Positions 23,640 through 39,000 of a stretch of 64,000 nucleotides of DNA are shown piece after piece. Numbering within the stretch: the first letter of the stretch is position 1; every line of letters starts with the position of its first letter. Made by a program: the position numbers and the translations under genes. The notes beneath the pieces were generated by a model, which saw only the letters and a program-made list of their open reading frames with translations, was not told the origin of the DNA and made no database searches. Source of the stretch: Lepisosteus oculatus (lineage: Eukaryota; Chordata; Actinopteri; Semionotiformes; Lepisosteidae); contig NC_090712.1 in NCBI RefSeq assembly GCF_040954835.1, positions 3,977,284-4,041,283 on the forward strand, given 5' to 3'.

Positions 23640-23767
23640 TCTTGTATTGTATTGTATGTATTGTACTATTAGTATATAATTCGTTACACTGTGGCTGTGT
23701 TGTGTGTGTTAAGCTGCTGTTGCACTGCAATTTCCCTCACGGGATCAATAAAGTATCTATCTATCTA
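23640..23767 (+). repeat. 3' tail of a fish LINE/SINE ending in TCTA repeats
   Basis: It ends TTGCACTGCAATTTCCCT, CACGGGATCAATAAAGTATC and then TATCTATCTA. This ending, with a short tandem TCTA, is typical of 3' ends of fish non-LTR elements. The 5' boundary is uncertain. The internal AATAAA probably belongs to the element and not to a host gene. Confidence 0.6.
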
Positions 23768-24048
23768 ACGTGGAACTGAGTATAAAGGCTTTGAAGGGTT
23801 CAGATTCAATCATTACAATCGTCGCATGTCTGTGACGTATTATTCATTCGCTTCTTAACCCTCCTAGCGACCGAGTCAGTAGCGTCCTTTTGGTGGATCT
23901 GTGTGTGGTAGGGAAATACGGTAATGGATTAAGCAAACTATACTGATCAAAGTCACATAAATAAATCCGAGTTGTAGCAAGCCTAGACCTTCTATCTTCC
24001 TGGATTGGGTGAAGATAAATATAAAAAATTACGAATCACGAATGCAAA

Positions 24049-27000
24049 ATGCCACCGAAGAGTAAGAGTCCCTTGCAAACTGTGCAGAGGAATACAGACG
24101 AAATCAAAAGAAAAGTAGGTGTCTGCTTAACATTTATAATTATATAAGGAAATATTCCTTAAATACTGCGAAGAATATATTTTACAGTTCCACTTATTTG
24201 AAACAGTAGTGGCATAATGTAGACTGTGGTTACTGTATAGTTACGTTTCAGTTTATACGTTTTTTTTTCTCCGAAGGTGGACAGTTTATTTCAAGAAATC
24301 CAACAAGCAGATGCTACCCAGCATCCTAAACAAACCGAAGCATTTCAAAGGTAAATACAGTTTGATAGCAGTATCTATATTGGCTCTTATCGTCAAAAAG
24401 TGTTAAATTGTGCGTTAATACAGTTAAACCTCGGTTTAACGGATTTAGGATTTAATGTGCAAAATCTGCTAGAGTTTTTTTCCTGTAAAATCAGAAACAC
24501 CAGACTTTCTCCACAATAACGAGGAAATTCACGAATAATACGACAAATTTAAAATAAATAGTACGTGGGTTTAAAATTCAGGAATACCAATGATGCCCTA
24601 TAGAGGTAGTTCAACAAATAAGGCACAGGACAAGATTGTGTTGATTGCAGTTGTTAAAAAAAGTCAAAAGACACAGAAAGCATATATTTAGTGTATACAT
24701 GTTGTATAATAGTGTTTTTTTCAGGGCAGAAAAAACGATTTAATGGACATTCGATAATAAAGAACACTTCTTCCCCCTATAGTCCATTCAACCGAGGGTT
24801 GTGCAGTTTCAGATGGACATATGCGTTCTGCGATTCTGTTGAAAAAATGTAATACTTTTTAGACAGTCATTTTAATTAAGTGTTTCACCAACAAATTGTC
24901 AAAAGAATAAAAAAAACGTATTACCATGAAGCTCACAAGGGAAGGAAACATGTTTCACCTGTTGTCAGGCACACAGTTGTTTCCCTTTTCGGGTTGTTTC
25001 AGGTTTAAAGTTAAATTGCAAAAGAACAACGGCGAAATTGTTTACACCATCGGATGCATGGAATCAGGATACTACCCAGGAAATTCTGAAATTCTCCTTT
25101 TTCTTTTCCACCTTAGCTGTCGTGTCATCATACAAGTCCTTAGTATTTAAAGGGAATTGATTGATTTTTTTCAAGAGATGTGTTTTCATAATATTAAATC
25201 TTCTTAAAAAGAAAATGATATGTGTGGCCATTGTCACTTTTTTGTTCAACAGATGCATTCAGTTACAAAAATCTGTTGAAGAAACTCTGAAGACTTTAAG
25301 GGCATTAAACAAGGTAAAGGCTTAGATTGGCTGTCTCTTCTCTCGGGTAATGGTACAATATCAGACAGATACCTTAAGGAGTTTTGATGCAGTAAATGGA
25401 GTAATGAACACACTAAAATGATCAAATACTGAATAATGGTTTAGCCAAATTAATCAAAATAAGGATTAAAATGTTTGAAATGGACTGTTCTCAAAACATA
25501 TTGCATTGTTAAAGTAATTTATTATTTTGAATCTTGTTAATGTGTTTTCTGCTCTTCACAACCATAACCATGCTCTTCTGTTTGGGGAAGATGAAATAGA
25601 ACTAAATGGCTATGAAACAGTAGTGGAAAACCTCATGGTTGTTCCTGGCTAAGTCTTTAGGATTTCATGGTCTGTGTTTTACAAAGGCGGATGAACCTGT
25701 ACCAGTAGGGACTTATGACCAAAGGAAACGGGAGGAAGACATGAGATTACTGAATTTACAGCATCAGCTCCAGATGCTGGCAGAACGGTTGGTCCCTGAT
25801 ACTGCAAATAAGCAAGTTGTCAAGTGAGTTTTTTTTAAGTGGGATGTCATGCAACTAAGGTGAAAAATGCATATCTTTCGTGAGATAGATGATTTTTGAT
25901 AGTTTTTGTTAATCTCTTGGAAGTAATAAGGGGAAAAAATAGTGCTTCATTATTCTGTTGATAAGCTATACTTCTAATGCAATGGTATAAAAATTGATTA
26001 AAATTAGCTGTTTCAGATGAGCTTTTGAACACTCCATATTACCTACTGGATTGACATGAAAAGCAAGTGATTTGTATGTGTGCTGAGTGATGTTACAGAG
26101 ATCCATATACATTTGCTATTACAGCCTAGCAAGAGCAGATATATATATATAAGACATAGAAATGAAATAGAATAATTGTGATTATAATAATTACTGGGTT
26201 TCAGTTAGAGGAAAGTACAATTCATAGGAGGCTACAGCAACTTCTAAGGTGAGAAGGTCGAATTTCTACCCAGGTTGCTCTTCATTCCATAAAGTGTTCT
26301 GCTTTCTTTTTGTCAATCAGTGCACGGATAGAAAAAGCAAGTACATCCAAAGTAGAAGATGAGGAGGAGGAGGAGGACAATGAAGAGGAAAGTGAAGAGG
26401 AGGACGATGAAGAGGAAAGTGAAGAGGAAGATGAAGTGGGCCCTTCTGTTAATAACTTCATTGCTGTCTGTGACTTCAATTCTCAACAAGAAGGGGATCT
26501 GACAATAAAGGTAAATGAAAATATCAATCTGTTGGTGGACCAAAAGTATTGCAAATAAAACTAAAACCCTTTACTTTGACATTATATAATGCATTTTAAA
26601 TTAAAATTGTGATGAAAGCTTTGTAAATCAATGCATGAAAAATAAAGCCTAGTTGTCAATCATATCACTGATATAATTGTCTTTCACATTCTATGGAAGA
26701 ACTAAGCTCTTGAAATCTGCTTTTGATGAGTCTTGGATAAAAAGTAAGAACTATTTGTTGAAAGTGGAGCATGCAACAAATTAGTGAAAGCAAAGCAAAA
26801 TACAATTAGACTTGGATTTATCAAAATTATAAGCGATTAGAAGCAACCTGCAAGGTGGAGACATCATAAACATATGTGGTGACTAAAAAAGTTACAAGCC
26901 AAATGTTCCGGACCTTAAAAGACAGAAAAAGAGGGCAGATTTTCATCTCTTGGGCCAGATTTGTTTATGCGTGTGGCTTCAATAATGTTTCTTACAAAGT

Positions 27001-30000
27001 AGTTGTTTTCCACCCATTTGTCATGGTTATCTTCCTTTTTTCCCCCCTAAAGAAAGGTGAAATCCTGAGAGTGCTCTCAAAAAATCCTGATGGCTGGTGG
27101 TTGGCTCAAGACTCCAAAGGAAACAAGGGGGTGGTTCCAAAAACATACTTGCGGGTTGGTGTTGTTTGACCATCTGACCGTCTTCTCTGGTCATCCCATG
27201 GCAGTGTGGGTCCATTCTATTCACAACACTCGTTTAAACTGCACCTAATATCACAACATATGTTCACAACCCACATCTAAATAAATCACCGTATTGTCTG
27301 GAAAAGGACAATGTGTGATATTATACCGGGGACTTGTGATTTGTGGGAGACATTGCTGGGTGTCCCCTTGCTTATTTTTTGCCATACCGGTTTGCAATTG
27401 AATATAACGATTAAGGCTAAAGCATATCACGTATGGCTATAAAGTTGTGGTTGAATAATTTCAGAATTGTAATGATGAAGAGGAAGAAACGGAGACTGAG
27501 GAAGACTCTGAAGAGGAGACAGATGAAGTGAAACAAAGGGCAAAGACAGACAAACAGAAAGAACAAAGAAAGCACAGGTAATGTTTAATATGCCACTATT
27601 GGAAATCACCATAAGGAATACAAATCTATTATCAGACTTTAAATAGATTACATTTGTAAATCAATGTAAGATACACAAATATGAAAACATTGCATTTGGA
27701 TGGGTAGTTTCCAAGCAATGCAGCATTTTTTGTACTGAATATAGGTTGTAGACCCTTACTTTGCTTAAGAGCTACTTTGGTGACATTCACCTTTCTAATG
27801 TTACTCAAGTGCCTGATGGGTAATTAAATTAGCGGTACCTGTTACTCTGAAGCCCATGTCTACCTTCTCACTTCATTTCTTTTAATCACATTTAGCCTTT
27901 TCAATTAGAGTAGATAGGGATGGGAAAAGAAATGAGTAAGCAAAAGTAATGGCAGATTATGAATAAGACACTCAGGTGCTCTATTTTCTGTTGGTGCAAA
28001 CTGGTTCATTTTTTATTGTAGTTATTTAAAAAAATAAATCTGGTCTCATTACTGTCTAAGATCGTTTAAAGTTAACAGAAAGTCATGATCTGTTAATGTT
28101 TGAATCTTACTTTACTCTTAAGAATGGAATGTCAGGGATGGCTCCTGAGTGTCTCATCATGTTATTTTGGAGTACTAAAGGTAAATGTGAAAACATCACC
28201 TTGCTCTTTTGTAGTGGTACAAAGTCCAACTGGGATGCTGTAAGAAAAGCAGTCACAGAGGTACGTATGCCTTATGTGAGTAAAGCAGATGAAGAGCAGG
28301 GTGTCATGCGGACAGTGTCTTTTGTATCCAGATTGTCATAAATGTATAATGTCTTTCTATCCACTTAAATACTAATATACATTCCTTTTTGGCTTAGCCA
28401 GTATACATACATATGGTGCTTAAGAAGTGGCATACTCTTTTTGGATGCAGCATAACACAAGTTCATCTTCAGTGTATGGTATGAATTGCAGATCAGTGCA
28501 TCTGATGTACTGTCTGCCATGGGAGCCATTCCAGCTGGGTTTAGGCCCTCAACGCTGTCTAAGCTCTTGGAAGAAGGTAAGAACTGATGTTCTTAGATGA
28601 GTTGCCTAATTTCTGTACTGTATTTTGTGCATGCATTTGTACACACTATTTGTGTTAAAACATCAACATTTTCAGACTTAAAACTCTTCCAGAAATCATG
28701 AGGTTTTGAGTATCATGTAATGTTAGTACATTCTCAGATTGACTAGAAACATTAATAATCCTCAAATAAATAGTAATAGATCTTGTTGAAGGATCCATGC
28801 ATATATAAATACATTAGTATTATTTGCATATAGCATGAATGATTGAGCATTCAAGCCATACACTATCACAAGAAGCTCAAAGTCTTTTTTCAACAATAAG
28901 TATATGTTTTCTATGCTTATCCTTAATGATTTGTTTTCTGATGGGGACAAATAGCATTCTTACATGGTAATTTATCTTAAGAGCTCCCCCAGATGCAATC
29001 ATGCATCTCTCCTGCTCCCAGAAGGAATGGTTGTTGTGTAGATTGCCTTGGTTTAATAGGTAATTTAAACATAAGGTATGTTCAACATTACTGTCAATGC
29101 TTTACGGTTTATGTTTGTTCTGTAACAAACTTCAAAACAAAACCCAAACAAAGATCTAAGACAACACAGCACAAGAAACTTAACATAATGTTGTATCTAT
29201 AAGTATGACTGGAAACAGAACGTTGGAGGAATAAAATGTTTTTTTTGTTTGGGAAAAATCATATTACTGTCTTGATTCATTTGTTCATTTGTTGTGATAT
29301 AACATGGTGTTCATCGATGTACAGTATGCTGGCATACTGATAAAAGAGTAATACTGTACATGTTTTGTGGACAGGGAAAGCGTTCCGATCGAGTCACTTC
29401 CTTCAGCCTGAATACAGCCAGTCTCAGTTGGCTTTTAAAGACCTTTTATGGAGCCCTGATAAGGGAAGTGTAAGTAGAGCCAGCGTATTAGATCTTACTT
29501 TGTCGAATAAGCAATATAGAATCTAAGGCAGTTCATGGAGACATTTTCAAATCCCATCTACAAAGATGGATGTGAATTTCAGATTCTGAAATTAGGATTG
29601 TGAATCATTTTAGGTGAGGAACATACAACCAGTGCTAAGAAGCTGAAAGTTTTTGTTTTGTGATAGAAAATCCCACACCTATAGCCAGAATGCACACAAG
29701 AATGAACTTTTAAACAATACGTTAAACATCTTGGGTACTCTGTAAATCGCTGAAGTTCACGTGATATCTTCTTGTAAGATACAGTCTGTTTACGTCAGAA
29801 TTCTGGCCAAATTCAACAGAGTTTAATCTGATTCATCTCTCATAAATTTAATCTTCCCCATCGTCGTCTGTCCTCACTTAATATTTTATGTTAGGATGGC
29901 ATTAAATGAATGTGTTTTTGTACCATTAGGGTGGGGCTATGCTGTAGCAAATGTGATACAGTAGAACATGTTTGGATTTTAGATCAGATAAAATTAGTCG

Positions 30001-33000
30001 ATAAAATGCAATTTGTGTAATTCTTGATTATGATTATCTCTCTCCATTGGTCTGCATCTACCCTTTTCTGCAGTCCTTTAGTTCCCTGCATGAATTATAT
30101 ATAGGGATGTTCATTTTCCAATTACCTGTCTTCCTTTAATAAAAAACTAGAATTCAATGAGTGTCTAGTAGGTGATACTTTAATGAAGAGTAATTGTAGT
30201 CCATAGCCTACACACGACCTTACTCTGGAAAATAATAGTTTTCCAGGTGTCTCATTTTACATATGGCAGTTATAAATCTGTAATTGTAAAACAGCGAAGA
30301 CTATGTTAAATTGGGAAAGGACTCATATTAGAGTTCAGCTTTACCTTTAAAATCTACTCAAAAGACTGATGAGGCACAATATTCAATAGCTGCTCTGTTA
30401 AGTGAAAAGCAGTTATTTTGTTTTTTAATTAGGCTTGCTGAATTAGTGTTTAGAACCTGAAAAAAGACTGCTTCTATTCAGGTCAAATGGAGGTCACATA
30501 ATTAAAGATACAGCAAACAAAGAGCCCTACATATTTGTTGAATTAGTAAGTGGCTTCTGACACCTCGGTTTTTGTGTCTTGGGATGATGACACAATGTAT
30601 TTTAAATACATATTAAAATTATTCACATTAAACAAGTATGGAACATAGTGACATAGGTTTGCACTGATTTTACTGTTTGGTGTATTCCTGTACACAACAT
30701 GTGTGTGTGTAGGTGCGACCCAGGGTGTCCAGAGTGTCACTGACCCTGACATTGTGGAGCTGCAAGATGATTCCTCCTCCTGGAGTTGGTGTTCAGGTTC
30801 TCAGCAGACACGTCAGACTTTGTGTGTTTGATGGCACCAGAGTAAGTAACTCTGAGGGCCTACTGGTCTTTGTTAAATTACCAGCCTCCTTTGAGCGCCT
30901 GCTGCTGTGTCTTCTTATTAAAAATATATTATTTACAAAGAAGTAAGGACTCCTTTTTCCTAATGATTATGTATTTGACATATTGTATAATGCCAAAGAC
31001 AGTCCATAACACCTCATGGTAATCCAGGTTGAATTCACTCTGCCCATAACTGTTCATGTTAAACTGTGAATCTCATTTCAGGTTAACAATAAAGGAAAGT
31101 GTTTATAACCAGGATCTTGGTGCATGGTAGCACTGAGCAGTTTCTGTAAATGAATTCTGCATGAGGCAGGTGTTCTCCCTTCTTTGACATACTTTAATTT
31201 CTAAAACTGTTTCAGTCTAGACATATTCTGGCGGACCCCAATGTTTAAACTGTGGGTGCCGTGTGTTAGGATAGAAATTACTACTCGGCTGTTTTTAGTT
31301 TGTTTTTAATGCATTTGAAAACATGGTGCCTCTGTGGTGGCTTGATCTTCCATTTTTATTCAAGGTAAATGTGCCGTTTGACAAGAATAAATAATATATT
31401 TTATAAATTGAATATTTAAATGTTTAACACCTCAAATGTATTTTGAAGATGGCGCAACAAAACTAAAAAACAAAAGTGTTTATGGCATATTCCTACAAAT
31501 GTTATGGCACCTTAAAGGAGGTGCAGTAGTTTTAAATCTCTACTTCTTTCATTTTCTCCTCCGTTTAAATATGTATCTCCTCTGATGAACCTTATTCTGC
31601 AGAGCTTCTCTGTCTGCTCACATGCTGAAGGACATGAAGAGATCATAGTTCAAAAGGGCATTCTCCTGTAATCTGACTCACTGTGAGGGAACACTTTTGT
31701 ATTCCTCTCTGCTTCTTCCTGAGAAGTCCCATCCCTGGCACAGATGCACACACAGTCAAAGAGATAGTATATCCATCCTGGCTACACCAAGCACAGTTGT
31801 TTCATAGGGGTACAGTTCTAGCAATTATCTAATTAATTGTCAGCATTGTTTGTTACTGGCCCTGTACAGAAGCAACTTTCAAAGTGGCAAAAACAAAGTA
31901 ACCAAATGTATTGATTAGAAAGCAACACCTGCACATACTAAAAGCTACCAATGGTAAATGATGTGTTATAATGTGCAGATTCCAGTCTCACCCTGCTACT
32001 GTTTGAAGTGTAATTGACAAGCTGCAGTAATGTACCTTTAGGTGATGAAACTGATTTGTTTAAACAATTTAACCCTTTATTTCTAAGTGTTTTACATACA
32101 TACATATATATATAAAGACATCTTTACCAGGTGTTTAAAGTTAAAAAACTATTACCATTCCACATCTTAGTCACTTTATCTCAGGAGATTCTCCTTATTC
32201 CTAGTATGGCATTCAACCACAAGAGGGAGCATGAGCTTCATTAAATTGCTTGTTTCTTTCAGACATCTGAAAAGCTTTGCTGTTTTAAACTTTCAGTTAT
32301 TCCATTAGCAGAAAAACGGCTATTTCTATGTTCTTTTTCTTGCAGGTTTTGAGTAATATCCACACAGTTAGAGCATCCTGCAATAACAAGAATACCAGAA
32401 CATGGACCTTCTCTCCTAGGGTATCTGTGCATTCTGTTTAAATTATTATTTCAAAAGCAAGACCTACAGATTTTTTTAACTATAACTTCACATCACTTTG
32501 TATTTAGTGATGTATTTAGTGGAATATAAAAGGGATCTGTTCTAGAACCACTACTCTTATTTATATCAATGATTTGGGTTACAATATAGCTGTAATCTAG
32601 TCAAGTTTGAATATAGTAGATTAATACTACCAAATCCTTTGGATCCATTCTTATGTTCTTATAATCACAGCGTACATCAAATTGTACTTCTATCATATGT
32701 TGAGATTATCTTTGGAGGTATTATATAAGAGTTTCTGGTTTAATAAAAAAAAAGAGCTCATCATGATGAGTGTGGTTTATAATTTGACAATGTTTGACTC
32801 TGTGTGATAATGTCAGGTTTCAGGTATCCTGCCCAGCCTGTTGGATGGGGACTGTTTTGTGAGATCAAATTCACAATCTCCTGAACTGGGAATTTTATTT
32901 GAACTTGGCATTTCCTACATTCGGAATGTAAGTAACTCCTGTGAGTTCCTTATCAAAATAAATGTTTTCTGTTTGATGTCTTGTTCCGACTCCTCTATGC

Positions 33001-36000
33001 ATTTGTAACACATGCAGAAAAAATATCCTTACTGGTTAATTTTTCATTTTACCTGAATTTTGTATCTGAATTCTTAATTAAAATGAAAGCAAATTAAGTA
33101 AGTTATATTTTAAAGCATTTTTAAAGTTTCTTTTCAAATTCATGTGAAAGCAGAATACTAAACTCCAGTGCATATTTCCAGTAACGCTTTTTACCATTAA
33201 TATGCACACGTCAGAATGACAAGAAACTAAAGAGGATAGACAACACTTTGCTCCTGATATTAGGGATATTAGAAATAAGACATTAAGGAAAAATGTAAAT
33301 GATATGAGATGTCGATAAGCAAGCCAGTGTCTAAAGCTGTCATGACTGTTAATTGCAGGCCACAGGTGAACGAGGAGAGCTGAGCTGTGGCTGGGCGTTC
33401 CTCAAGCTCTTTGAGGCCAGTGGAGTTCCAGTGCCATACAGGTGAGATGCAAAACTGCATTTTCATTACACATTCATTTCAATCACTCATTGAACAGTAT
33501 ATTAGATATTATGTATGCATACCAATTCAAAATGCCATTTGCATTCTGTATTCTATCTTTCTTTCTTCTATCTGTCCTTCCTCCTCATTACCACTGATTG
33601 CAATGCTATAGTACGTGTGCTTCTTGTGTGTCACCACCTAGAAGCAATAGAAATCTTTTCTAGTGCTGCATTTATTAGTGTATGACAGCTGATGTTTATT
33701 TTTTTGTTGTTCCTTAATTTTTATCCTCTTTTTCAAACCAAATTCAAAATTCAGCTATCATAATTGATGGTACTAGATTACAATCTTGTTTATGTTGGAT
33801 ATAGCACATGGATATTATAGAAGAATACATGGATTAACGTCCTGTAAATATACTGTATAGCATCCTGTACACACCATCTGTTTAGTGCTGACACTAAATG
33901 ACATTAAAGACATTTCTATCATTACTGTGGATTGACTGATAATGTAGGGACCTCTCAAAGATTATGGGAATTTCACTGTGGCATGGTGCTAAGAAAAGGT
34001 GTTTCTTAGTTTTGTGCTTTGATTGTCAATGTTTGCATACATCCTTATTGGTTGCGCATAGCTGCAGTTATTGTGGACTGAGTGTTTGTAAAATGCAGTT
34101 GTGTGTATTTTTAACAGTCAGTTTTATTGATACTGAAAGAATGCAAAGGGTGGAGGACCTCAGTGAGTCAGTCAGATTTCTGCAATCTTATTGATAGTGA
34201 CATGCTTCCATTGCATTTCTAATTAAATCTTCATAATTACCCAGAATTACAAAGTTTCATCGTGATTAATCACAATTAATGTATTGTAGTTGTGTGTTTG
34301 TACCACAAACATCTCTATTCTATATATAGTTCAATAAAAGGCAAAAATAAAAGCAATAATATGCAAATTGTATAAAAGTGTAGCCCTAGTTGTATTCCAT
34401 GCAAAAGGTAAAGATGGTCAATTTTGTTTGAGGCATTGGGGACTGTGCTTTTTAGCGGTATTTGAGCAGCCTGTTTCTTTTGTGCTGTTTCTCCACCTTC
34501 AAACTAGGATTTAAAGATAATGTGGTGGTCATGATTTAAAAGACAACCAGTACGTTTAGTTTTCCCAAACATTACCACTGACTATTTGTAGAGTAGTTAT
34601 TAACCTACTGTACCTGAATTTAGTCCCGTGTGAGAAACTATGTGGTGTGTTGAGCAGCCAAATGCACACACATTGACATAGTTTTTAATCTTAAAAAATA
34701 TGTGGGGAAAAGCAATTAAAAATGACATTTATAGCAATATGTGCAAGTTCAAGTGTTTGAACAGATGTTTTGCAGATATGAATTGTCCCCTAGGCAGTCC
34801 TCAATGAAACTGTAGTAATTATGTTTTTTAAGTTAATTGTTTTTGACAGGAACTGATATTTTCCTAATCATGAAACGTTCTGTTTTTACGTATTTCACTC
34901 CAAAGTTGAATTATATACATTTTAGCTGGATGCTTTTCAGCCACAGTTTTCAGAACAGTAAAACGTTTCACATTGTGATCAAGGGTGTCTTGATTGTTAC
35001 AAAATAGAAAAATAAGCAGCTAGGAGATTGTCTTTCCTGAATATTAGACTAAACACGTTTTAAGACAAAGTTGCAATCTGCCTCCAGGATCTCAGCTCAA
35101 ATCCAGTCCATCTGTACGGAATTTGCTTGTTCTTTTAGTGACGAAAATGGGGCTCAGGTTTCTTCCCACCTCCCAACCTTGTGTCAGCGAGGTTTGATTA
35201 GCTACTCTAAATGATTACTTTCTCTGCTGCCCTCTCCCATCCAGGGACAGAGCAGTCTCTGTGCTCTTGTATGCTTCCCTGCAATAGGCTGGAGTCCTGT
35301 CCAGGGTTTTTGTCCCACCTTGCTCACTGTGCTTCCAGGATAAGCTCCGTGTTGGTGTGAGCAGCTTACTGACCATTATATACTGTCTGGATGATGTACT
35401 GATTGACAAAATGTGAAACTCTTTGTGTAAATGAAAGCACACTGCAGTCTTCAACTGGTCAACATTCTTCTTTTTCAATTCACTGTTCATCTACTTCTGG
35501 CATAAAACATCAGTACCAAAAACCATGAATATTTCTGCTCTTTCCTCTTTTTGCACATCTCTTAGAACCTATGAGCTTGCAGTGAATGGGGGTACACCAT
35601 ACGACAAAGGTGTTGATGTTGATCCCTCTATTGCTAGAAGAGGTACAGCTTTAATTCTCTCTTCTTTGGAACAGATGTATGTTTTTTTTTAACCATGGTA
35701 AAAATCTGACATGAAATTTGTGAATTACATTTGAATTATTGTTTTTTTACTTTTATCCTACGTGACATGAGTTCGGAGAAGCAGTGCAAATTGCTTTTGT
35801 TTATTGATTAACGATAATCTCAAAAAAGCATTTTTGAAATTATTAAATGCGAAATGTGTATTTATAAGAACAATTAATTTACCACTCAAATCAGCCTGCA
35901 ATGTCTTTGAAACATGCCTGGCGACTTTTATTAATATTTTGAGTAGTGGGTTTGGGACTGGAGAATGACTACATGAACTGTGTATTGTCGTTTATCAAGT

Positions 36001-39000
36001 TGAATTGAGTTTATACTGAATAATATAATAGAAAATAGGTGAAAGTCTATCTAAATTTTCACTCATTTCAGCAAGTAGCAGTGTGTTTCAGCAGATGATG
36101 ACTTCAAGAAGACAGCCAAAGTTTTTTGTCAAATTGAAATACGCAAATTCTAAGACGAGGACAGCTTTGCAGTAAGTATGTAAACAAAGATCTGGATGAA
36201 GTGTTTGTGAGCATTTGACCCTTCTGAGCAGTGTTGCATTTCCATACCATTCGAGCCCGATCTGCCACCCTTATAGCTTTGCATGTGCAGTTAGCACACA
36301 ATTTGGGATTTTGTGTTCTTATGTGCTACATCATACAGCTGACAAATACAGTGGGGATTACATACTTTGTGTTTGTAAGAAGCTGTAACACAATATGTTG
36401 TAATTGGTGGAAAAAAATAATTGAGTGAAAAAAAACACTTGTTCATCTGGAATTGCAGTTTGGAATGTTGTTTTGCTGTCAGTCAAAACTGCAGACTTTT
36501 CTGCTTTGCAATACAAGTCAGATTCCATTGTTCCTTTGTTCTGTTCCAATGCCTTGATCTAGCACAGAAATGGAAGTGAAATGCACCTTATGTGCTGCTA
36601 TTACACACCTTAATGTTTTGCTTATCCTCCTTGTATACAAATGCTCCTGATGCAAATATTGATCTAGTGGTGTGCCCAGTTAAAGACAAAAAGTATCTAT
36701 AATCCAAAAAATATATTTAATAATTTAATAAACTTCACTTTTATTTTCCAGGCTTCTCCCAGATACTCTGGTAGGAAGTACATGCAGCATTCACCTCCTG
36801 GCTTTATATAGACATATTCTAGCAGATGCACTTCTGAGAGACAGATTGACAATGCAGAATGCTGGTATGTAGGTGCTTGTAGATGCTGTCATATTGTTTT
36901 CTCAGGTTGCTGCATGCTGTCTTGTTGGATTGTGCAGTGATGTTAGTAGTGCACAGGGTCATCTGTTTACTGAAATCTTGCTGACCTCAGTTGTAATCTG
37001 GGATAGGTGTTATGGAGGGCAACCTTTTAAGGAAAGAAATCAGTTTGCATTATTCTGTGATTGAACATCTCTAGCAATCTCACAAAAGGAGCCAATGGAT
37101 TAGTCATATATGACAAAAAGTTACCACGCTTTTTGTGATATGGGTTTGAAGATTTTTCTTAGAGGAATGTCTTTGTCAGTACATCAGCTTCCCCAAGAAA
37201 CCATTAAGCTTCTGAGGAATGCCATGCTCATTAGAAATGATTTGGGACACTTTTTTTAACTTACTGTTTGGTTTGGACCAAATGACATTTGCACCTGCAG
37301 GTAATATTTCTACACGCCTACCTAGTTACATGCAGTGCCAGATGGCAATTCCAGTGGGTCAAGCAGTGCAAGCCTAGGTAGTTAACTGAGTAAATTATGT
37401 AATTTTCAGGCCAATTAACAGAATACCTGTGGCCCCAACATGACTGGGTGCAGTACGTTATTTAAAAACTCTAATAAAAAGTGGATATTGTACAGAATTG
37501 CAGGTGAAGATTTCTGAGTGTATATATTTTAATAGACCTCATCTGCAGTCCTGTATTGGCAACTTTTGCACAAGTATTGGATCAGACAGATCTTCTGGAT
37601 GCTCTCAGAGTAAGTATTTATACTTTGGTTTATAGACCACTGTGAAATTTACTTATGAAAGAATTTATATTGATATTCAGAAATGTTTAATTTCACATTT
37701 ATATTCGTTCTTGAACATTCATTGCCATTTTGATAGACCTTAAATGCTTTATTATACTGCTGAATTTGCAGCTTTTCTACAAAATCTTAATCCAGATAAA
37801 TCTTATTCACTGAATTTTGTATTTGTGTAATTTTTTGTGTCAGTGACAAATATTTGAGGTGTACATACTTTCCACAGAGAGCAGTCTTTGTTTTGAAAAA
37901 CATTACAGGTTGAACTTCATGTTAGAACACATCTAAAGGTGTGGACGGAGTTGGGTTAAATCCTAGCACAATAGTGTATGATAAAAACAAGAAAAACTGG
38001 ATGTTTAGTAAAAGAAATCTGCAGACAGAGCCTTTTCTATGTTGATCTCATCCAATCACAGTTGGATACTAAAGTATCTGTACATGAAAAATTAATTAAA
38101 ACCTAATTTCAAAATAATTGATTTTAGGTTCTGTAAGCTCAGGAATCCATCTAGGTTTATTCAATGCATAATGTAATGAATTTTATTTTTTTTAATTCAG
38201 TTTTGTATCTTGTTGATATGTGTGTTTGATAAGCAAGAGTTTCGCACTGATTGTCTGAACGTGTGTATACCAACCCAATTAATTCATGTGTAATAAAGTG
38301 TTTTTGAAATGTGATTGATTCAATGCAGACAGATTCATGATTCACTGACCAAAATGATCCACCAGACCTTTAGAATTAATATAATAAAAAAGTCCTTTTA
38401 ACTGTTCATGTGGAAAAGTAATAATGTAAAGCAATTATAATTTCTCTTATTTTGTCTCAGTCCTGCAGCCTGTTCTGTGATGTGCTATGGGTGGTTCTGG
38501 GCTGCCTTTTCTGCTGAAACATTCCGATTACCTCACTTGAACAACAATACAGCTTCTAAAACGACTTCTTTAAAGTCTATAGACATGATAAGTATAGGGA
38601 GAGCAAAAGACATTTGTTTTATATTTAGAATCCCTAGAAGGAAGCAGTCGACTTCCCTACCTCTTGTTATTCATCATTGAGATAAAAAAAATTGTTTCTT
38701 TCCTGATAGCTTTAACATGACTTAAGCAGCAACAAGAAGTCATTCAGAACATCAAACAGAAATAACAAATGCCTCTTAAAGACAGATTGAGGGCACCAGT
38801 TTTAAAATATTCTGTACCACATAAATTCTAGTATGCTCAGATCTTCCACATGTTTATCTTTGCAGAGTGTGTGGGCAGAAAAGGAAGGCTCTTTAAAGAG
38901 ATCGGAAAAGGTGTGGATTTTTTCTTCTCGGTTTCCTAATCCAATTTTAAGTCAGGGCTAAATACAGTGATGTTGATATTGCAAACTATTCCACCATACA

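Noticed and set aside
26282-26479. Serine-rich open frame on the minus strand
   Set aside because: Exact antisense of the GAA/GAG-rich nphp1 exon 5.
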